Counted from the stretch's first letter, positions 25,045 through 34,094 are shown. The stretch: DNA of 64,000 nucleotides from an uncultured Coriobacteriaceae bacterium (GCA_902788705.1 CADALE010000010.1:1-64000); one strand, 5' to 3'. The notes: a model not told the origin generated them from the sequence alone. Made by a program: numbers and translations.

Positions 25045-25518
25045 ATGAAGGCCATCTTCCTGGACATCGACGGGGTCATCGCCACGCCCACCAGCGTGCG
25101 GCTGAACTACCTGCTGCACCGGCGCGTCGACACCCAATGGTACGACGCGGTGGCGCTCTCCTACCTTGGCAGGCTTGTTGCCCAGACGAAGGCCGTGGTT
25201 GTGCTCTCGTCCACCTGGCGCCAGGACCTCGAGTCCGAGGATCCCTTCATGCGCGCCATCATGACCAACCTCACGGACCAGCTTGCGCAGGCGGGTGCAC
25301 CCATGGCCGACTGCACCCCGCAGCTTCCCAGCATCGACCGCTCGGGAGAGGTAGGCGCATGGCTTGACGCGCACCCATGCGAGGCGTGGGCCATCATCGA
25401 CGACCTCGCGCGCTTCGAGGACCGGCCCGAGGTGGTAGAGGGGCACCTCGTGCTGGTGGAGGACAGCGAGGGCATCCGATATCGGCACTACCGGCAAGCG
25501 CTCGACATCCTGGGCTAG
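25045..25518 (+). CDS. Small HAD-domain protein
   Basis: Predicted 157 residues. The N-terminal MKAIFLDIDGVIATPTS is HAD motif I, VVVLSSTWRQD is the motif II region, and AWAIIDDLARF with VLVEDSEG gives the acidic C-terminal part. The order matches the compact HAD domain found alone or in RNA-repair 'Swiss Army knife' proteins. The substrate is unknown. GGGAG precedes the ATG. A GNAT gene follows 46 bases downstream on the same strand. Confidence 0.75.
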   Translation: MKAIFLDIDGVIATPTSVRLNYLLHRRVDTQWYDAVALSYLGRLVAQTKAVVVLSSTWRQDLESEDPFMRAIMTNLTDQLAQAGAPMADCTPQLPSIDRSGEVGAWLDAHPCEAWAIIDDLARFEDRPEVVEGHLVLVEDSEGIRYRHYRQALDILG

Positions 25519-25564
25519 CGCAAGCTCAGACGGCGGGACAAACCGGACCCAGGAGGAGGCACCC

Positions 25565-26059
25565 ATGCTCATCAGGCACTCGACCGAACCAGACCTCCCC
25601 CGCATCATGGACATCTACGCGCATGCCCGCGCGTTCATGGCGGAGACGGGAAACCCCAGGCAGTGGGGCCCCAACCAGTGGCCTCCCGAGGCGCTCATCC
25701 GCGAGGACATCGCGGTGGGCAAGGGATACGTGTGCGAGCACGAGGGCCGCGTGGTGGGCACCTTCTTCTTTGACCAGGGCACGGACGTCGAGCCCACCTA
25801 CGCCCACATCGACGACGGCAGCTGGATTGGCGACGACACGTACGGCGTGGTGCACCGCATCGCCGCCGACGGCACCGTGCCCGGCACGGGCAGCTTCTGC
25901 CTGGAGTGGGCCTACGCGCAGTGTGGCCACCTGCGCATCGACACGCACGTGGACAACACACCCATGCGAAACCTCCTGCGTAAGCTGGGCTTCGTTCACT
26001 GTGGCACCATCTACGTGCACGAGGACAACGACCCGCGCCTCGCCTTCGAGCGCCTGTAG
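25565..26059 (+). CDS. GNAT-family N-acetyltransferase
   Basis: Predicted 164 residues. It begins MLIRHSTEPDLPRIMDIYAH, a common GNAT start, and ends with the NTPMRNLLRKLGFVHCGTIY motif found in the last part of the fold. The usual acetyl-CoA loop (Q/R-x-x-G-x-G/A) is not obvious; the central region reads GSFCLEWAYAQCGHLRIDTH, as in a subgroup of GNATs. The acceptor is unknown. GGAGGAGG precedes the ATG, and it is likely co-transcribed with the small HAD gene. Confidence 0.75.
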   Translation: MLIRHSTEPDLPRIMDIYAHARAFMAETGNPRQWGPNQWPPEALIREDIAVGKGYVCEHEGRVVGTFFFDQGTDVEPTYAHIDDGSWIGDDTYGVVHRIAADGTVPGTGSFCLEWAYAQCGHLRIDTHVDNTPMRNLLRKLGFVHCGTIYVHEDNDPRLAFERL

Positions 26060-26066
26060 CAAAGGC

Positions 26067-26089
26067 GAGGAGGCATCCGGTGCCTCCTC
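26067..26089. terminator. Hairpin between convergent GNAT and YoaK genes
   Basis: GAGGAGGCA and TGCCTCCTC pair over 9 bp around TCCGG. No U run follows on either strand, so termination strength is uncertain. Confidence 0.6.
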
Positions 26090-26116
26090 CCACTTAGCCT
26101 ATCCGCTTGGCGCTAG

Positions 26117-26809
26117 CTATCGATTCCCCTGCAGACGCCTGAGCACGGTGATGATGCCAATGGCAGCCAGCAGCATGGCCACGGCGGGAATGACGGCCGC
26201 GCGTCCCAGCAGGTCGCAGCATCTGGTGCCGAGGAACGCCCCGAAGGTGAAGGTGGCGATGATGCTGAGGTAGCGCAGCGACCGGGCAAGCTCGGCGCGG
26301 TTGTGCGTCGTCGCTCCCCTGAAGAAGGAGTCCACCATCTTGCGCAGGTTTCCCGTGCTCATGGTGGTGACGATGGCGTCTCCACGGAAGGTGGTGAAGG
26401 TCTCGTACTGCATGGCGGCCAAGAAGCTCACGATGCAGTTTGCGGACGTGTCCCACCATTCCCCGAGGGGCATGAGCCCCACTACCGCAAGGCCCAACGC
26501 CTCGATGGCAAGCACGGTACGCCTGACCAGGCGCACGCCACGGCGCTTAAGCACGCAGTCGATGGAAAGCGAGACAAGCAGGCCAAGCACAAAGGAGCCA
26601 ATGGGCAGCAAGTACAGCAGGTATCGGTCGCGCGCGCCGTTGGCCAGCGCTATCCCAAGCTTGACGATGTTGCCCGTCTGCGCGTTGGCAAACACGCCTC
26701 CCCGCTCGAAGTAGGTGTACGCGTCGAGGTAGCCACCTACCGTGGCAAGCAGGTATGCCACGCGCATGCGCTGAGAGGGCTGCAGGGCGCTCTTCTCCCG
26801 TGTGGGCAT
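26117..26809 (-). CDS. YoaK/DUF1275-family membrane protein
   Basis: Predicted 230 residues with about six hydrophobic helices. The family motifs GGYLDAYTYFERGGVFANAQ and TGNIVKLGIAL near the N-terminus, and FRGDAIVTTMSTGNLRK in the middle, identify DUF1275 (YoaK). Members are predicted inner-membrane proteins of unknown transport role. ATG 26809 has AAGGAG seven bases upstream; the 14 extra codons in the open frame before it have no ribosome site. The 250 bases upstream to the malic enzyme gene show no clear promoter. Confidence 0.85.
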   Translation of the reverse strand: MPTREKSALQPSQRMRVAYLLATVGGYLDAYTYFERGGVFANAQTGNIVKLGIALANGARDRYLLYLLPIGSFVLGLLVSLSIDCVLKRRGVRLVRRTVLAIEALGLAVVGLMPLGEWWDTSANCIVSFLAAMQYETFTTFRGDAIVTTMSTGNLRKMVDSFFRGATTHNRAELARSLRYLSIIATFTFGAFLGTRCCDLLGRAAVIPAVAMLLAAIGIITVLRRLQGNR

Positions 26810-27060
26810 GGACCAACTCCTTCCGTGCCAAGTCCGAACCCACTCTAGCACGCCACGGTGCGTTGGCGAGGCATCCCTGTCGCGATGCCCCCATTGGCGC
26901 AGGGCGTCTTTCCCGTTTGTGAAGAGACCATCAACAAGGCAAGCATGTTCCTCAAAACCGCTACGTTGTCCACGACAATGGGTGCGCTAAAGACACCGAG
27001 AGGCTCGTGACGAACATGCGATGCCCAAGACGCACGCATGCCGCCCAGAAAGGACCAAGG

Positions 27061-28233
27061 ATGGACTACCGGAAGGCTTCGTTGGCCCTACATCGCCGGC
27101 TGCACGGCAAGATCGAGACGGCCGTACGCGCAGACGTGAGCAACGCCCACGCCCTGAGCATGGCCTACTCGCCCGGCGTGGCCGAGCCGTGCCTGGCCAT
27201 CCAGCGCGACCCCATGCAGAGCTTCGAGCTCACGCGCCGCTGGAACACGGTGGCGGTCGTCACGGACGGCACGGCGGTGCTGGGCCTAGGCGACATCGGC
27301 CCGGAGGCGGGCATGCCCGTGATGGAGGGCAAGGCGGCCCTCTTCAAGGCCTACGGCGACGTGGATGCCGTGCCGCTGTGCATCCGCAGCAAGGACCCCG
27401 ACGAGATCGTGCGTACGGTGGAGCTTCTCTCGGGAAGCTTCGGCGGCATCAACCTCGAGGACATCTCGGCCCCGCGCTGCTTCGAGATTGAGCGCCGCCT
27501 CAAGGAGGTGTGCGACATCCCCGTGTTCCACGACGACCAGCACGGCACCGCGGTGGTCACGCTCGCCGGCCTCATGAACGCGCTCAAGCTGGTGGGCAAG
27601 CGGCTCGAGGACGTGCGCATCGTCACCTCTGGCGCCGGCGCGGCGGGCATCGCCGTCATCCGGCTGCTCATGGCCATGGGGCTTGAGAACGTGATCATGT
27701 GCGACCGCAAGGGCGCCATCTACGAAGGGCGCGACGGCCTCAATCCCATCAAGGCCGAGATGGCCGCCGTCACCAACCGAGAGCGCCGTACGGGAAGCAT
27801 GGCCGAGGTCATCTCTGGTGCCGACGTGTTCATCGGGGTCAGCGCCCCGGGCACGCTCACGCCCGACATGGTGCGCTCGATGGCGCCGGACCCCATCGTC
27901 TTTGCCTGCGCCAACCCCACCCCCGAGATCGATCCAGAGGAGGCGCTGGCTGCCGGGGCCGCCGTGGTCTCCACCGGGCGCTCCGACTACCCCAATCAGG
28001 TGAACAACGTGCTCGTGTTCCCAGGCATCTTCCGAGGCGCTCTCGACGTGCGCGCCACCGACATCAACGACGCCATGAAGATTGCCGCCGCCGAGGCCAT
28101 CGCGGGCCTGGTCAGCGACCGAGAGCTTCGCGCCGACTACATCCTGCCGCAGGCGTTTGACCCACGCGTGCGCGACGTGGTGGCCTTCGCCGTGATGGAC
28201 GCCGCCCGTGAGAGCGGCGTGGCCCGCATCTAG
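27061..28233 (+). CDS. Malic enzyme (NAD(P)-dependent, short bacterial type)
   Basis: Predicted 390 residues, the usual length of the compact prokaryotic form. It catalyses oxidative decarboxylation of malate to pyruvate. The N-terminal domain has [10 protein letters not shown] and [20 protein letters not shown] with the catalytic Lys in [10 protein letters not shown]. Metal ligands lie in [14 protein letters not shown] and [14 protein letters not shown]. The NAD domain contains [12 protein letters not shown]. Whether NAD or NADP is used cannot be decided by eye. The ATG after AAAGGA is chosen; the frame is open 54 bases further but lacks support. A strong hairpin follows the gene. Confidence 0.93.
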   Translation: MDYRKASLALHRRLHGKIETAVRADVSNAHALSMAYSPGVAEPCLAIQRDPMQSFELTRRWNTVAVVTDGTAVLGLGDIGPEAGMPVMEGKAALFKAYGDVDAVPLCIRSKDPDEIVRTVELLSGSFGGINLEDISAPRCFEIERRLKEVCDIPVFHDDQHGTAVVTLAGLMNALKLVGKRLEDVRIVTSGAGAAGIAVIRLLMAMGLENVIMCDRKGAIYEGRDGLNPIKAEMAAVTNRERRTGSMAEVISGADVFIGVSAPGTLTPDMVRSMAPDPIVFACANPTPEIDPEEALAAGAAVVSTGRSDYPNQVNNVLVFPGIFRGALDVRATDINDAMKIAAAEAIAGLVSDRELRADYILPQAFDPRVRDVVAFAVMDAARESGVARI

Positions 28234-28273
28234 GCACCAAGGCGCCGCACGGCAATTACCTAGCCACAAGCGT

Positions 28274-28306
28274 GCGGGGACGGGAGGAGCACCCTCCCGT
28301 CCCCGC
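28274..28306. terminator. Strong hairpin between convergent malic enzyme and aldo/keto reductase genes
   Basis: GCGGGGACGGGAGG pairs with CCTCCCGTCCCCGC (14 bp) around a 5-base loop. It is G+C-rich without a U run and can act on both strands. Confidence 0.7.
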
Positions 28307-28362
28307 ATCCCTTATGCGGGAAGCCTCCTCAGCGGCACCCGAGGCGGCACTTCCCGTTGGCC

Positions 28363-29499
28363 TTACTCCAGCTCGTCGGCAATGCGCGCGAGGTAGCTGA
28401 TGATAGGCAGGCTCTGCGGGCAGGCGCCCTCGCACTGGCCGCACTGGATGCAGTCGCTGGCGTTCACGCCCGCGGACTCGGCAGTGTGGCGGTAGCGGCG
28501 CAGCGCGTCGGCCTCGTCCTCGAAGATGAGCTTGCGGTTCATGGCCTTAAAGAAGTCGGGGATGGGAATCTGCATGGGGCAGCCATCGGTGCAGTAGTGG
28601 CAGGCGGTGCACTTGATCTGGTCGACGCCCGCCAGCGCCTCCTGCGCCTTGGCCACGACCGCCATCTCGTCTGCCGTGAGCGGCGTGAAGCTGCTCATGT
28701 AGCTCACGTTGTCGCGCACCTGCTCGACGTTAGACATACCCGAGAGCACCGTGAGCACGCCCGGCATGCTCGCCACGTAGCGGATGGCCCAGCTTGCGTA
28801 CGAGCAGCCCTCGCCCGCGGCGTCAAACACCTCGCGCACGGCCCGCGGCGGGTTGGCCAGCGTGCCACCCTTCACGGGCTCCATCACCGTGAACGGCACG
28901 CCATGGGCGGCGGCCACCTCCATGTTGGCCCTGGCCTGCACCGAGGGCTCCTCCATGTCGGCATAGTTCACCTGCAGCTGGATGAAGTCGATGTCGGGAT
29001 AGGCCGTAAGCAGGCGCTCGAGGCGCTCGGGCCCCGCGTGGAACGAGAAGCCCCAGTGACGGATGAGGCCCGAGGCCTTCTGCTCGCGGATCCAGTCCCA
29101 CAGGCCGAAGTCGTCATAGGCCTGCTGGTTGTTGTCCTGGATGGCGTGCAGCAGGTAGTAGTCCAGGTAATCCACGCCAAGGCGCTCCATGGAAATGCGC
29201 AGCTGGTCCTTCACCTGGTCGGCCGTGGGGCTTCCCAGCCAGGCGTTGGCCTTGGTGCAGATGGTGTAGGCGTCGCGCGGATAGCGCTCGACCAGCGCCT
29301 TGCGGGCAGCCTCCTCGGACGCGCCGCTGTCGTAGACGTATGCCGTGTCAAAGTACGTAAGCACACCGTCAAGGAAGATGTCCACCATCTCCGAGACCTG
29401 GGCAACGTCGATGCTGCCGTCCTCAAGCTTCGGAAGGCGCATCAGGCCAAAGCCCAACTTGGGCGTATCGTAGCCTAGGTAGTCCGGTGTGTATGCCAT
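28363..29499 (-). CDS. Aldo/keto reductase with C-terminal [4Fe-4S] ferredoxin domain
   Basis: Predicted 378 residues. The barrel part starts with YDTPKLGFGLMRLP and shows DTAYVYDSGASEEAARKALV (Asp and Tyr of the tetrad) and a His in YLLHAIQD. Near the C-terminus CTACHYCTDGCP and CIQCGQCEGACP provide two cluster motifs. This is the same architecture as the 300-1337 gene but clearly a different subfamily, longer and with a different ferredoxin spacing. It probably reduces or oxidises a carbonyl compound with ferredoxin-linked electrons; the substrate is unknown. The ATG after GAGAGGAAG is chosen over a longer open frame. Confidence 0.88.
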   Translation of the reverse strand: MAYTPDYLGYDTPKLGFGLMRLPKLEDGSIDVAQVSEMVDIFLDGVLTYFDTAYVYDSGASEEAARKALVERYPRDAYTICTKANAWLGSPTADQVKDQLRISMERLGVDYLDYYLLHAIQDNNQQAYDDFGLWDWIREQKASGLIRHWGFSFHAGPERLERLLTAYPDIDFIQLQVNYADMEEPSVQARANMEVAAAHGVPFTVMEPVKGGTLANPPRAVREVFDAAGEGCSYASWAIRYVASMPGVLTVLSGMSNVEQVRDNVSYMSSFTPLTADEMAVVAKAQEALAGVDQIKCTACHYCTDGCPMQIPIPDFFKAMNRKLIFEDEADALRRYRHTAESAGVNASDCIQCGQCEGACPQSLPIISYLARIADELE

Positions 29500-29669
29500 G
29501 TTCGCTTCCTCTCTCTTCGTGCTTCCCCTGTGCCCAGCATAGACCCAAAAGGCCCCGTACATGCACCTCTGTACGGGCAAATACGCTCGCCGTCGGTTAA
29601 TAGCGCCCCCTACAACATATGCATGGGACGCATGCCTCGCTTTTGTTCCTTGCGCCAAAGGGCATTGGG

Positions 29670-30143
29670 CTACAGCATCATGCGCATAGCCTTGTGCGTC
29701 GTACTGTCGTCGGCGAAGCCAAGGCTTCGGTACAGCGGGTAGCCGTCGTCGGTGGCATGCAGCTCAAGCACGTCCAGCTTGCGCCGGTAGGCCTCCTCGA
29801 TGAGCGTTCCCATCGTGCGCCGCGCCAGCCCCTGCCTTCGGTGCCCGGGCATGGTGTACACATTGAACAGCACGCCCGTGCGGCCGTTGGGAAACCGCGG
29901 GCTGGGGGGCTTTTCCACCAGCAGCAGCCATGCGCATGACACGATGGCGCCGTCGTCCGTACGGGCCGCGAAGGCCAGCAGGTCGTTGCCAAGATGCCTC
30001 TGAAAGTAGTTGGGCAGCTCCTCCCGCAGCTGGAGCACCTGGTCTTGGCCAAGCTGGCCAAAGTCGTCAGTCAGGTAGGCAAGGCGCAGCTCGATCAGCT
30101 GCCCGAGGTCATCCATGGTTGCCTGGTCGATGGCGATTGGCAT
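29670..30143 (-). CDS. GNAT-family N-acetyltransferase
   Basis: Predicted 157 residues. The acetyl-CoA motif is VLFNVYTMPGHRRQGLARRT (R-R-Q-G-L-A), followed by the helix MGTLIEEAYRR and the C-terminal DGYPLYRSLGFADDS, all typical GNAT elements. The acceptor is unknown. ATG 30143 lies 10 bases after the stop of the LacI-type gene with a G-rich site before it, so the two probably form an operon and the acetyltransferase may be under the same control as the regulator. Confidence 0.82.
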   Translation of the reverse strand: MPIAIDQATMDDLGQLIELRLAYLTDDFGQLGQDQVLQLREELPNYFQRHLGNDLLAFAARTDDGAIVSCAWLLLVEKPPSPRFPNGRTGVLFNVYTMPGHRRQGLARRTMGTLIEEAYRRKLDVLELHATDDGYPLYRSLGFADDSTTHKAMRMML

Positions 30144-30153
30144 GACGGCCCCC

Positions 30154-31173
30154 CTATCCCAACGTGGTCGTGCGCTCCACCACCTCATAACCTACCACGA
30201 TATGGTCGTCCACGGGGTCATCACCGGCCAGCATGCTCAGCAGGGCTTCCACGCCGCGCTCCGCCATCTCGTCGGTATGGCGGTTCACGGTGGAGATGGC
30301 AGGCGTGGAGATGCGCGAGTAGATGGAGTCGTCCATGCCAATGACGCGCACGTCACGCCCCACCTTGATGCCATGGCTCTTGAGGGCGTTCACCACGCCT
30401 AGGGCAACGCGATCGCCAAGGGCGACGACGCCGTCAAACTCGAACCCGTCGTCAAGGCAGCCGCGCACCAGCCCCTCGGCCTCGACGATGCTGGGCTGGC
30501 GATGCGCGCCCTCCAGCACGAGGTTCTTGTCAAGGCGGATGCCGTGCTGCGAAAGGTAGTTGTAGTAGCCGGCGGCCTGGTCATGCTCGGCCGTGCGGTA
30601 CAGCGACGCCGACACGCTGGCCAGCGCCACGTGCTCGCATCCGTGGCCAAAGAGGGTGGCGGTCATGTCGTAGCTAAGGGAGGGCATGTCGTTGCCCACA
30701 AACACCTCGCGCCGCACGCCCGTAGTTCCCGTGTGGTCGATGTGCACCACGGGCACGTCCACGTTTGCCTCGATGGGCACGCGCGTCATGCCGCCGATGT
30801 ACACGATGCCATCCACCTGCCGTGACAGCAGGTCAAGCACATAGGACGACTCGCGCTCCTGGTCGTTGGCCGTGTTGCAGATGTACGACGAGTAGCCCGC
30901 CTCGCGCAGGCGCCCCTCCACGCCAAGCACCAGCGTGGAGAAGAAGTCGTTGCTTACGTCGGGGGTAAGGATGGCCACCGTCTTGGTGCTGGCCTCGCGC
31001 AGGCTCTTGGCTGCGAAGTTGGCCACATAGCCTTGCTCGCGCGCGATGCGCAGCACAAGGTCGCGCGTCTTTGCGGAGTAGCTGCCCTTCTCGTTGAGCA
31101 CGTTGGATACCGTGGCCGTGCTCACCCCTGCCAGCCTGGCAATGTCATAGATGGATACGGCGCGCTTTGCCAT
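30154..31173 (-). CDS. LacI/GalR-family transcriptional regulator
   Basis: Predicted 339 residues, the usual length. The HTH reads VSIYDIARLAGVSTATVSNV with the hinge helix near NFAAKSLREAST. The periplasmic-binding-protein-like domain follows, with VAILTPDVSNDFFSTLV, DGIVYIGG and the C-terminal VRVIGMDDS and ISTVNRH. It should bind a sugar or sugar phosphate. AGGGGAG precedes ATG 31173. It is divergent from the epimerase/isomerase genes, and the gap contains four similar palindromic sites, so it most likely represses itself and that pair. Confidence 0.92.
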   Translation of the reverse strand: MAKRAVSIYDIARLAGVSTATVSNVLNEKGSYSAKTRDLVLRIAREQGYVANFAAKSLREASTKTVAILTPDVSNDFFSTLVLGVEGRLREAGYSSYICNTANDQERESSYVLDLLSRQVDGIVYIGGMTRVPIEANVDVPVVHIDHTGTTGVRREVFVGNDMPSLSYDMTATLFGHGCEHVALASVSASLYRTAEHDQAAGYYNYLSQHGIRLDKNLVLEGAHRQPSIVEAEGLVRGCLDDGFEFDGVVALGDRVALGVVNALKSHGIKVGRDVRVIGMDDSIYSRISTPAISTVNRHTDEMAERGVEALLSMLAGDDPVDDHIVVGYEVVERTTTLG

Positions 31174-31579
31174 GGCACTCCCCTTATTTGGCACACTACT
31201 TGACAACAATATCGCGTAATCGGTTACGTGGCATAGTCATAAGACGTTTGTGCACCAATTAAACGTATTACGGCACGACTTGCCCAGGCCGTCACGCCGG
31301 CGACGCGCCAACGCGGGCGCGCAGCCTCGCAACCCAGACGCCAGCACCACCCCATTTTGCGTCGCGCCACTGCTTGGGTAACATGCATAGGCATTGCCCG
31401 CAGGCAGACGAAGGTTGCCGCACCCGTTGGCAGAAATGCATGTACCCGCTGATAGTTAACCGTTTATGTAGAAGACGTGAATGGATATTTTCTGCAGATG
31501 TAATAAGTATTGCTCGCGTATTATCAATTTCAAGAAGTTAAACGGTTAATAACCAAGGATGACAGGAAGGACGAACGCC
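31174..31579. promoter_or_regulatory. Divergent control region with four related operator-like sites
   Basis: The 406-base gap between the LacI gene and the epimerase gene contains GTAATCGGTTAC (31216-31227), TTAAACGTATTA (31259-31270), TTAACCGTTTAT (31456-31467) and TTAAACGGTTAA (31538-31549). All are near-palindromes on a TTAA-CG-TTAA theme with a central CG, as expected for a LacI-family protein. The first two lie close to the regulator start, the last two near the epimerase start. No open reading frame of note is present. Confidence 0.75.
31538..31549. promoter_or_regulatory. Operator-like site next to the epimerase gene
   Basis: TTAAACGGTTAA is the best conserved member of the four-site set, 30 bases before the epimerase ATG. 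A TATTAT (31519-31524) that could be a -10 lies just upstream, so binding would block early transcription. Confidence 0.6.
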
Positions 31580-32242
31580 ATGACCGCCGCCGACAAGCTG
31601 CTTCTCCCCTCCATGATGTGCGCCGACTTCGGTTGCCTGCGCGACGAGGTGGCCGCCCTCGAGGCTGCCGGCGCCGACGGCTTCCACCTTGACCTCATGG
31701 ATGGCAACTACGTGCCCAACTACGGCATGGGTCTGCAGGACATCGAGTGGATCTGCAAGAACGCCACCGTCCCCTGCGACGTGCACATGATGGCCGAGCA
31801 GCCCGGCCGCTACGTCGAGAAGTTTGCTGGCTATGGCGCGCGGGTCATCTACGTGCACCCCGAGGCCGACGTCCACGTGGCCCGCACGCTTGCCGCCATC
31901 CGCGACCTGGGCGTCCATCCCGGCATCGCCATCAACCCTGGCACCTCCTTCGCCACCATCGAGTCCGTCCTGCCGCTCGTCGACTACGTGCTTGCCATGA
32001 CCGTCAACCCCGGGTTCGCCGGCCAGAAGTGGCTGGACTTCGTGAATCCCAAGCTCGAGCAGCTGGTTGCGGCCAGCCACAAGGACGGCAACGACTACGA
32101 GGTGGTCGTCGACGGCAACTGCAGCCCCGAGCGCATCGCCCAGGCAAGCGCCATGGGCGTAAAGGGCTTCGTGCTGGGCACGGCGGGCCTCTTTGGCCAC
32201 GGGCCGTACGCCGACAGCATGGCGCGCCTCCGCACGCTGTAA
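31580..32242 (+). CDS. AlsE/Rpe-family sugar-phosphate 3-epimerase
   Basis: Predicted 220-residue TIM-barrel enzyme. PSMMCADFGCLRDEV, HLDLMDGNYVPN, CDVHMMAEQPGRYV, MTVNPGFAGQKWLD and VVVDGNCSPE are the metal and phosphate-binding blocks of ribulose-phosphate 3-epimerases. The ending VLGTAGLFG resembles D-allulose-6-phosphate 3-epimerase (AlsE: GTSGLF) as much as Rpe. With the RpiB-type isomerase just downstream and a dedicated LacI regulator, a rare-sugar role (allose or allulose phosphate) is plausible; the alternative is a pentose-phosphate paralogue. ATG 31580 has AGGAAGGA upstream; an ATG at 31559 in the same frame lacks a site. Confidence 0.85.
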   Translation: MTAADKLLLPSMMCADFGCLRDEVAALEAAGADGFHLDLMDGNYVPNYGMGLQDIEWICKNATVPCDVHMMAEQPGRYVEKFAGYGARVIYVHPEADVHVARTLAAIRDLGVHPGIAINPGTSFATIESVLPLVDYVLAMTVNPGFAGQKWLDFVNPKLEQLVAASHKDGNDYEVVVDGNCSPERIAQASAMGVKGFVLGTAGLFGHGPYADSMARLRTL

Positions 32243-32304
32243 GATAGTCAGGACCGCCTGTTCAAGACCGCTCGTCAGAAAACTCCTAGTGAGAGGACCG
32301 CACC

Positions 32305-32778
32305 ATGGCATTCAAGAAGCTCGCAATCGGCAACGACCACGTGGCAGTGGACATGAAGAACGAGATCATGGCCTACCTGCAGGAGAAGGGCTACGAGGTC
32401 ATCAACGTGGGCACCGACTCCCCCGAGCGCTTCAACTACCCCGTGAGCGGCTACAAGGTGGCCCGCATGGTGGCTGACGGCGAGGTTGACGGTGGCATCC
32501 TTATCTGCGGCACCGGCGTGGGCATCAGCCTCTCCGCCAACAAGGTGCAGGGCATCCGCTGCGTCACCTGCTCCGAGCCCTACTCCGCGCGCCTCAGCCG
32601 CCAGCACAACAACACCAACATCGTGGCCTTCGGCGCCCGTGTCATCGGCATCGAGACCGCCAAGGACATTGTTGACGCCTGGCTTGGCGCCGAGTACGAG
32701 GGTGGCCGTCACCAGGTGCGCATCGACATGATCGCCGAGATCGAGCAGACCCAGCACCTTGCTGCTGCCGAGGAGTAG
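32305..32778 (+). CDS. RpiB/LacAB-family sugar-phosphate isomerase
   Basis: Predicted 157 residues. It starts KLAIGNDHVAVDMKNEIMAY and has the catalytic Cys block GGILICGTGVGISLSANKV plus NNTNIVAFGARVIG, all RpiB/LacA/LacB features. GNDHVA in place of the usual GCDHAG is a departure near the phosphate site. RpiB proteins isomerise ribose-5-phosphate and can act on allose-6-phosphate; with the AlsE-like gene 62 bases upstream this would give allose-6-P to allulose-6-P to fructose-6-P. No sugar kinase or transporter is nearby. A strong terminator follows. Confidence 0.87.
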   Translation: MAFKKLAIGNDHVAVDMKNEIMAYLQEKGYEVINVGTDSPERFNYPVSGYKVARMVADGEVDGGILICGTGVGISLSANKVQGIRCVTCSEPYSARLSRQHNNTNIVAFGARVIGIETAKDIVDAWLGAEYEGGRHQVRIDMIAEIEQTQHLAAAEE

Positions 32779-32808
32779 CACAGGCGGTACAACACACCCT
32801 TCCTTCCT

Positions 32809-32846
32809 GGCGCGGGCCGTGCAAAGGCACGGTTCGCGCCTTTTTT
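32809..32846 (+). terminator. Rho-independent terminator after the isomerase gene
   Basis: GGCGCGGGCCGTGC and GCACGGTTCGCGCC pair over 14 positions around AAAG, followed by six T. Confidence 0.92.
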
Positions 32847-32976
32847 GTCCCATGGCAACACCCATGCTCCCGTTGCGGCCAGCGGTACCCTGCCACCCCA
32901 TGCCTGGCATGGGCCTTTGTCGTACAATGCGACTCGTATGACCACTTATCGCGCTCAGGAAAGGCAGGGACCCACC

Positions 32977-34002
32977 ATGGCAATCCACAACTACACCCCC
33001 GCAACCGACGGCAACGTGTACGTGCGTCCCGAGGACCGCGACGGCGAGCAGTCCGTCGTCTGGTTCACGCGCGACATCTCCCCCGAGGGCCTGCGCAAGG
33101 CCTTTGCCAAGGTGGCCGACCACCTTGAGGGCAAGGTGGCCGTAAAGCTGCACACCGGCGAGCAGCACGGCCCCAACATCGTGCCCGCCGCCTGGGTGCA
33201 GCAGCTCATCGAGGCCGACCTCCCCGATGCCACCATCATCGAGACCAACACCTACTACGAGGGCGACCGCGACACCACCGAGAAGCATCGCGAGACCCTG
33301 CGCGTGAACGGCTGGACCTTCTGTCCGGTGGACATCACCGACGAGGAGGGCTCCGTCGAGCTGCCCGTTGAGGGCGGCAACTGGTTTGACACCATGGCTG
33401 TGGGCTCCCACCTGCCCGCCTACGACAGCATGCTTACCCTCACGCACTTCAAGGGCCACGCCATGGGCGGCTTCGGCGGCTCCAACAAGAACATCGGCAT
33501 CGGCTGCGCCTCGGGCCTGGTAGGCAAAAAGTGGATTCACGTCAAGACCCGTGACAACGGCGCCACGTGGGACCACCAGTGGTCGGTTGACCACGAGGAG
33601 CTGATGGAGAAGATCACCGAGTCAACCAAGGCCACCATCGACCACTTCCGCGAGCACGTGGTGTACGTCAACGTGATGCGCAACATGAGCGTGAGCTGCG
33701 ACTGCGAGGGCACGGCTGCCCAGCCGGTCGTGACGCCCAACGTGGGCATCCTCGCGTCGCTTGACATCTGCGCCATCGATAACGCCTGCGTCGACCTGGT
33801 GGTTGCCATGAACGAGACGGGCATGGTGCACAACCACGACCTGCTTGAGCGCATGGAGAGCCGCCATGGCTTCCGCCAGCTCTCCTACATGCACGAGCTG
33901 GGCATGGGCAACTGGCGCTATTGCCTGCTTGACCTCGACAACGACGAGGCCGAGGTGAGCCTGGCTGACGCCGTGGCGCACGTGGTACCCTTCGAGGCCT
34001 AG
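32977..34002 (+). CDS. DUF362-domain protein
   Basis: Predicted 341 residues, cytoplasmic. VAVKLHTGEQ near the N-terminus and the C-terminal block VSCDCEGTAAQPVVTPNVG followed by ILASLDICAIDNACVDLV are the DUF362 signature; HFKGHAMGGFGGSNKNIGIG is a further family motif. The function of the family is unknown; its Cys residues suggest an Fe-S or metal role. No added ferredoxin domain is present, unlike many longer members. AGGGA lies 7 bases before the ATG, and a TACAAT -10-like box is at 32923-32928. It has its own terminator and looks monocistronic. Confidence 0.85.
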   Translation: MAIHNYTPATDGNVYVRPEDRDGEQSVVWFTRDISPEGLRKAFAKVADHLEGKVAVKLHTGEQHGPNIVPAAWVQQLIEADLPDATIIETNTYYEGDRDTTEKHRETLRVNGWTFCPVDITDEEGSVELPVEGGNWFDTMAVGSHLPAYDSMLTLTHFKGHAMGGFGGSNKNIGIGCASGLVGKKWIHVKTRDNGATWDHQWSVDHEELMEKITESTKATIDHFREHVVYVNVMRNMSVSCDCEGTAAQPVVTPNVGILASLDICAIDNACVDLVVAMNETGMVHNHDLLERMESRHGFRQLSYMHELGMGNWRYCLLDLDNDEAEVSLADAVAHVVPFEA

Positions 34003-34054
34003 TGCGCGGCCCCAGACAGGGGGCGCCTTGGCATCAGGGGAAACTCTTTTCCAG

Positions 34055-34094
34055 CCAGCGTGGGACATTGCCGTCCCACGCTGGACTTTTCTTT
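34055..34094 (+). terminator. Rho-independent terminator after DUF362 gene
   Basis: CCAGCGTGGGAC and GTCCCACGCTGG form a 12-bp perfect stem around ATTGCC, followed by ACTTTTCTTT. Confidence 0.88.
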
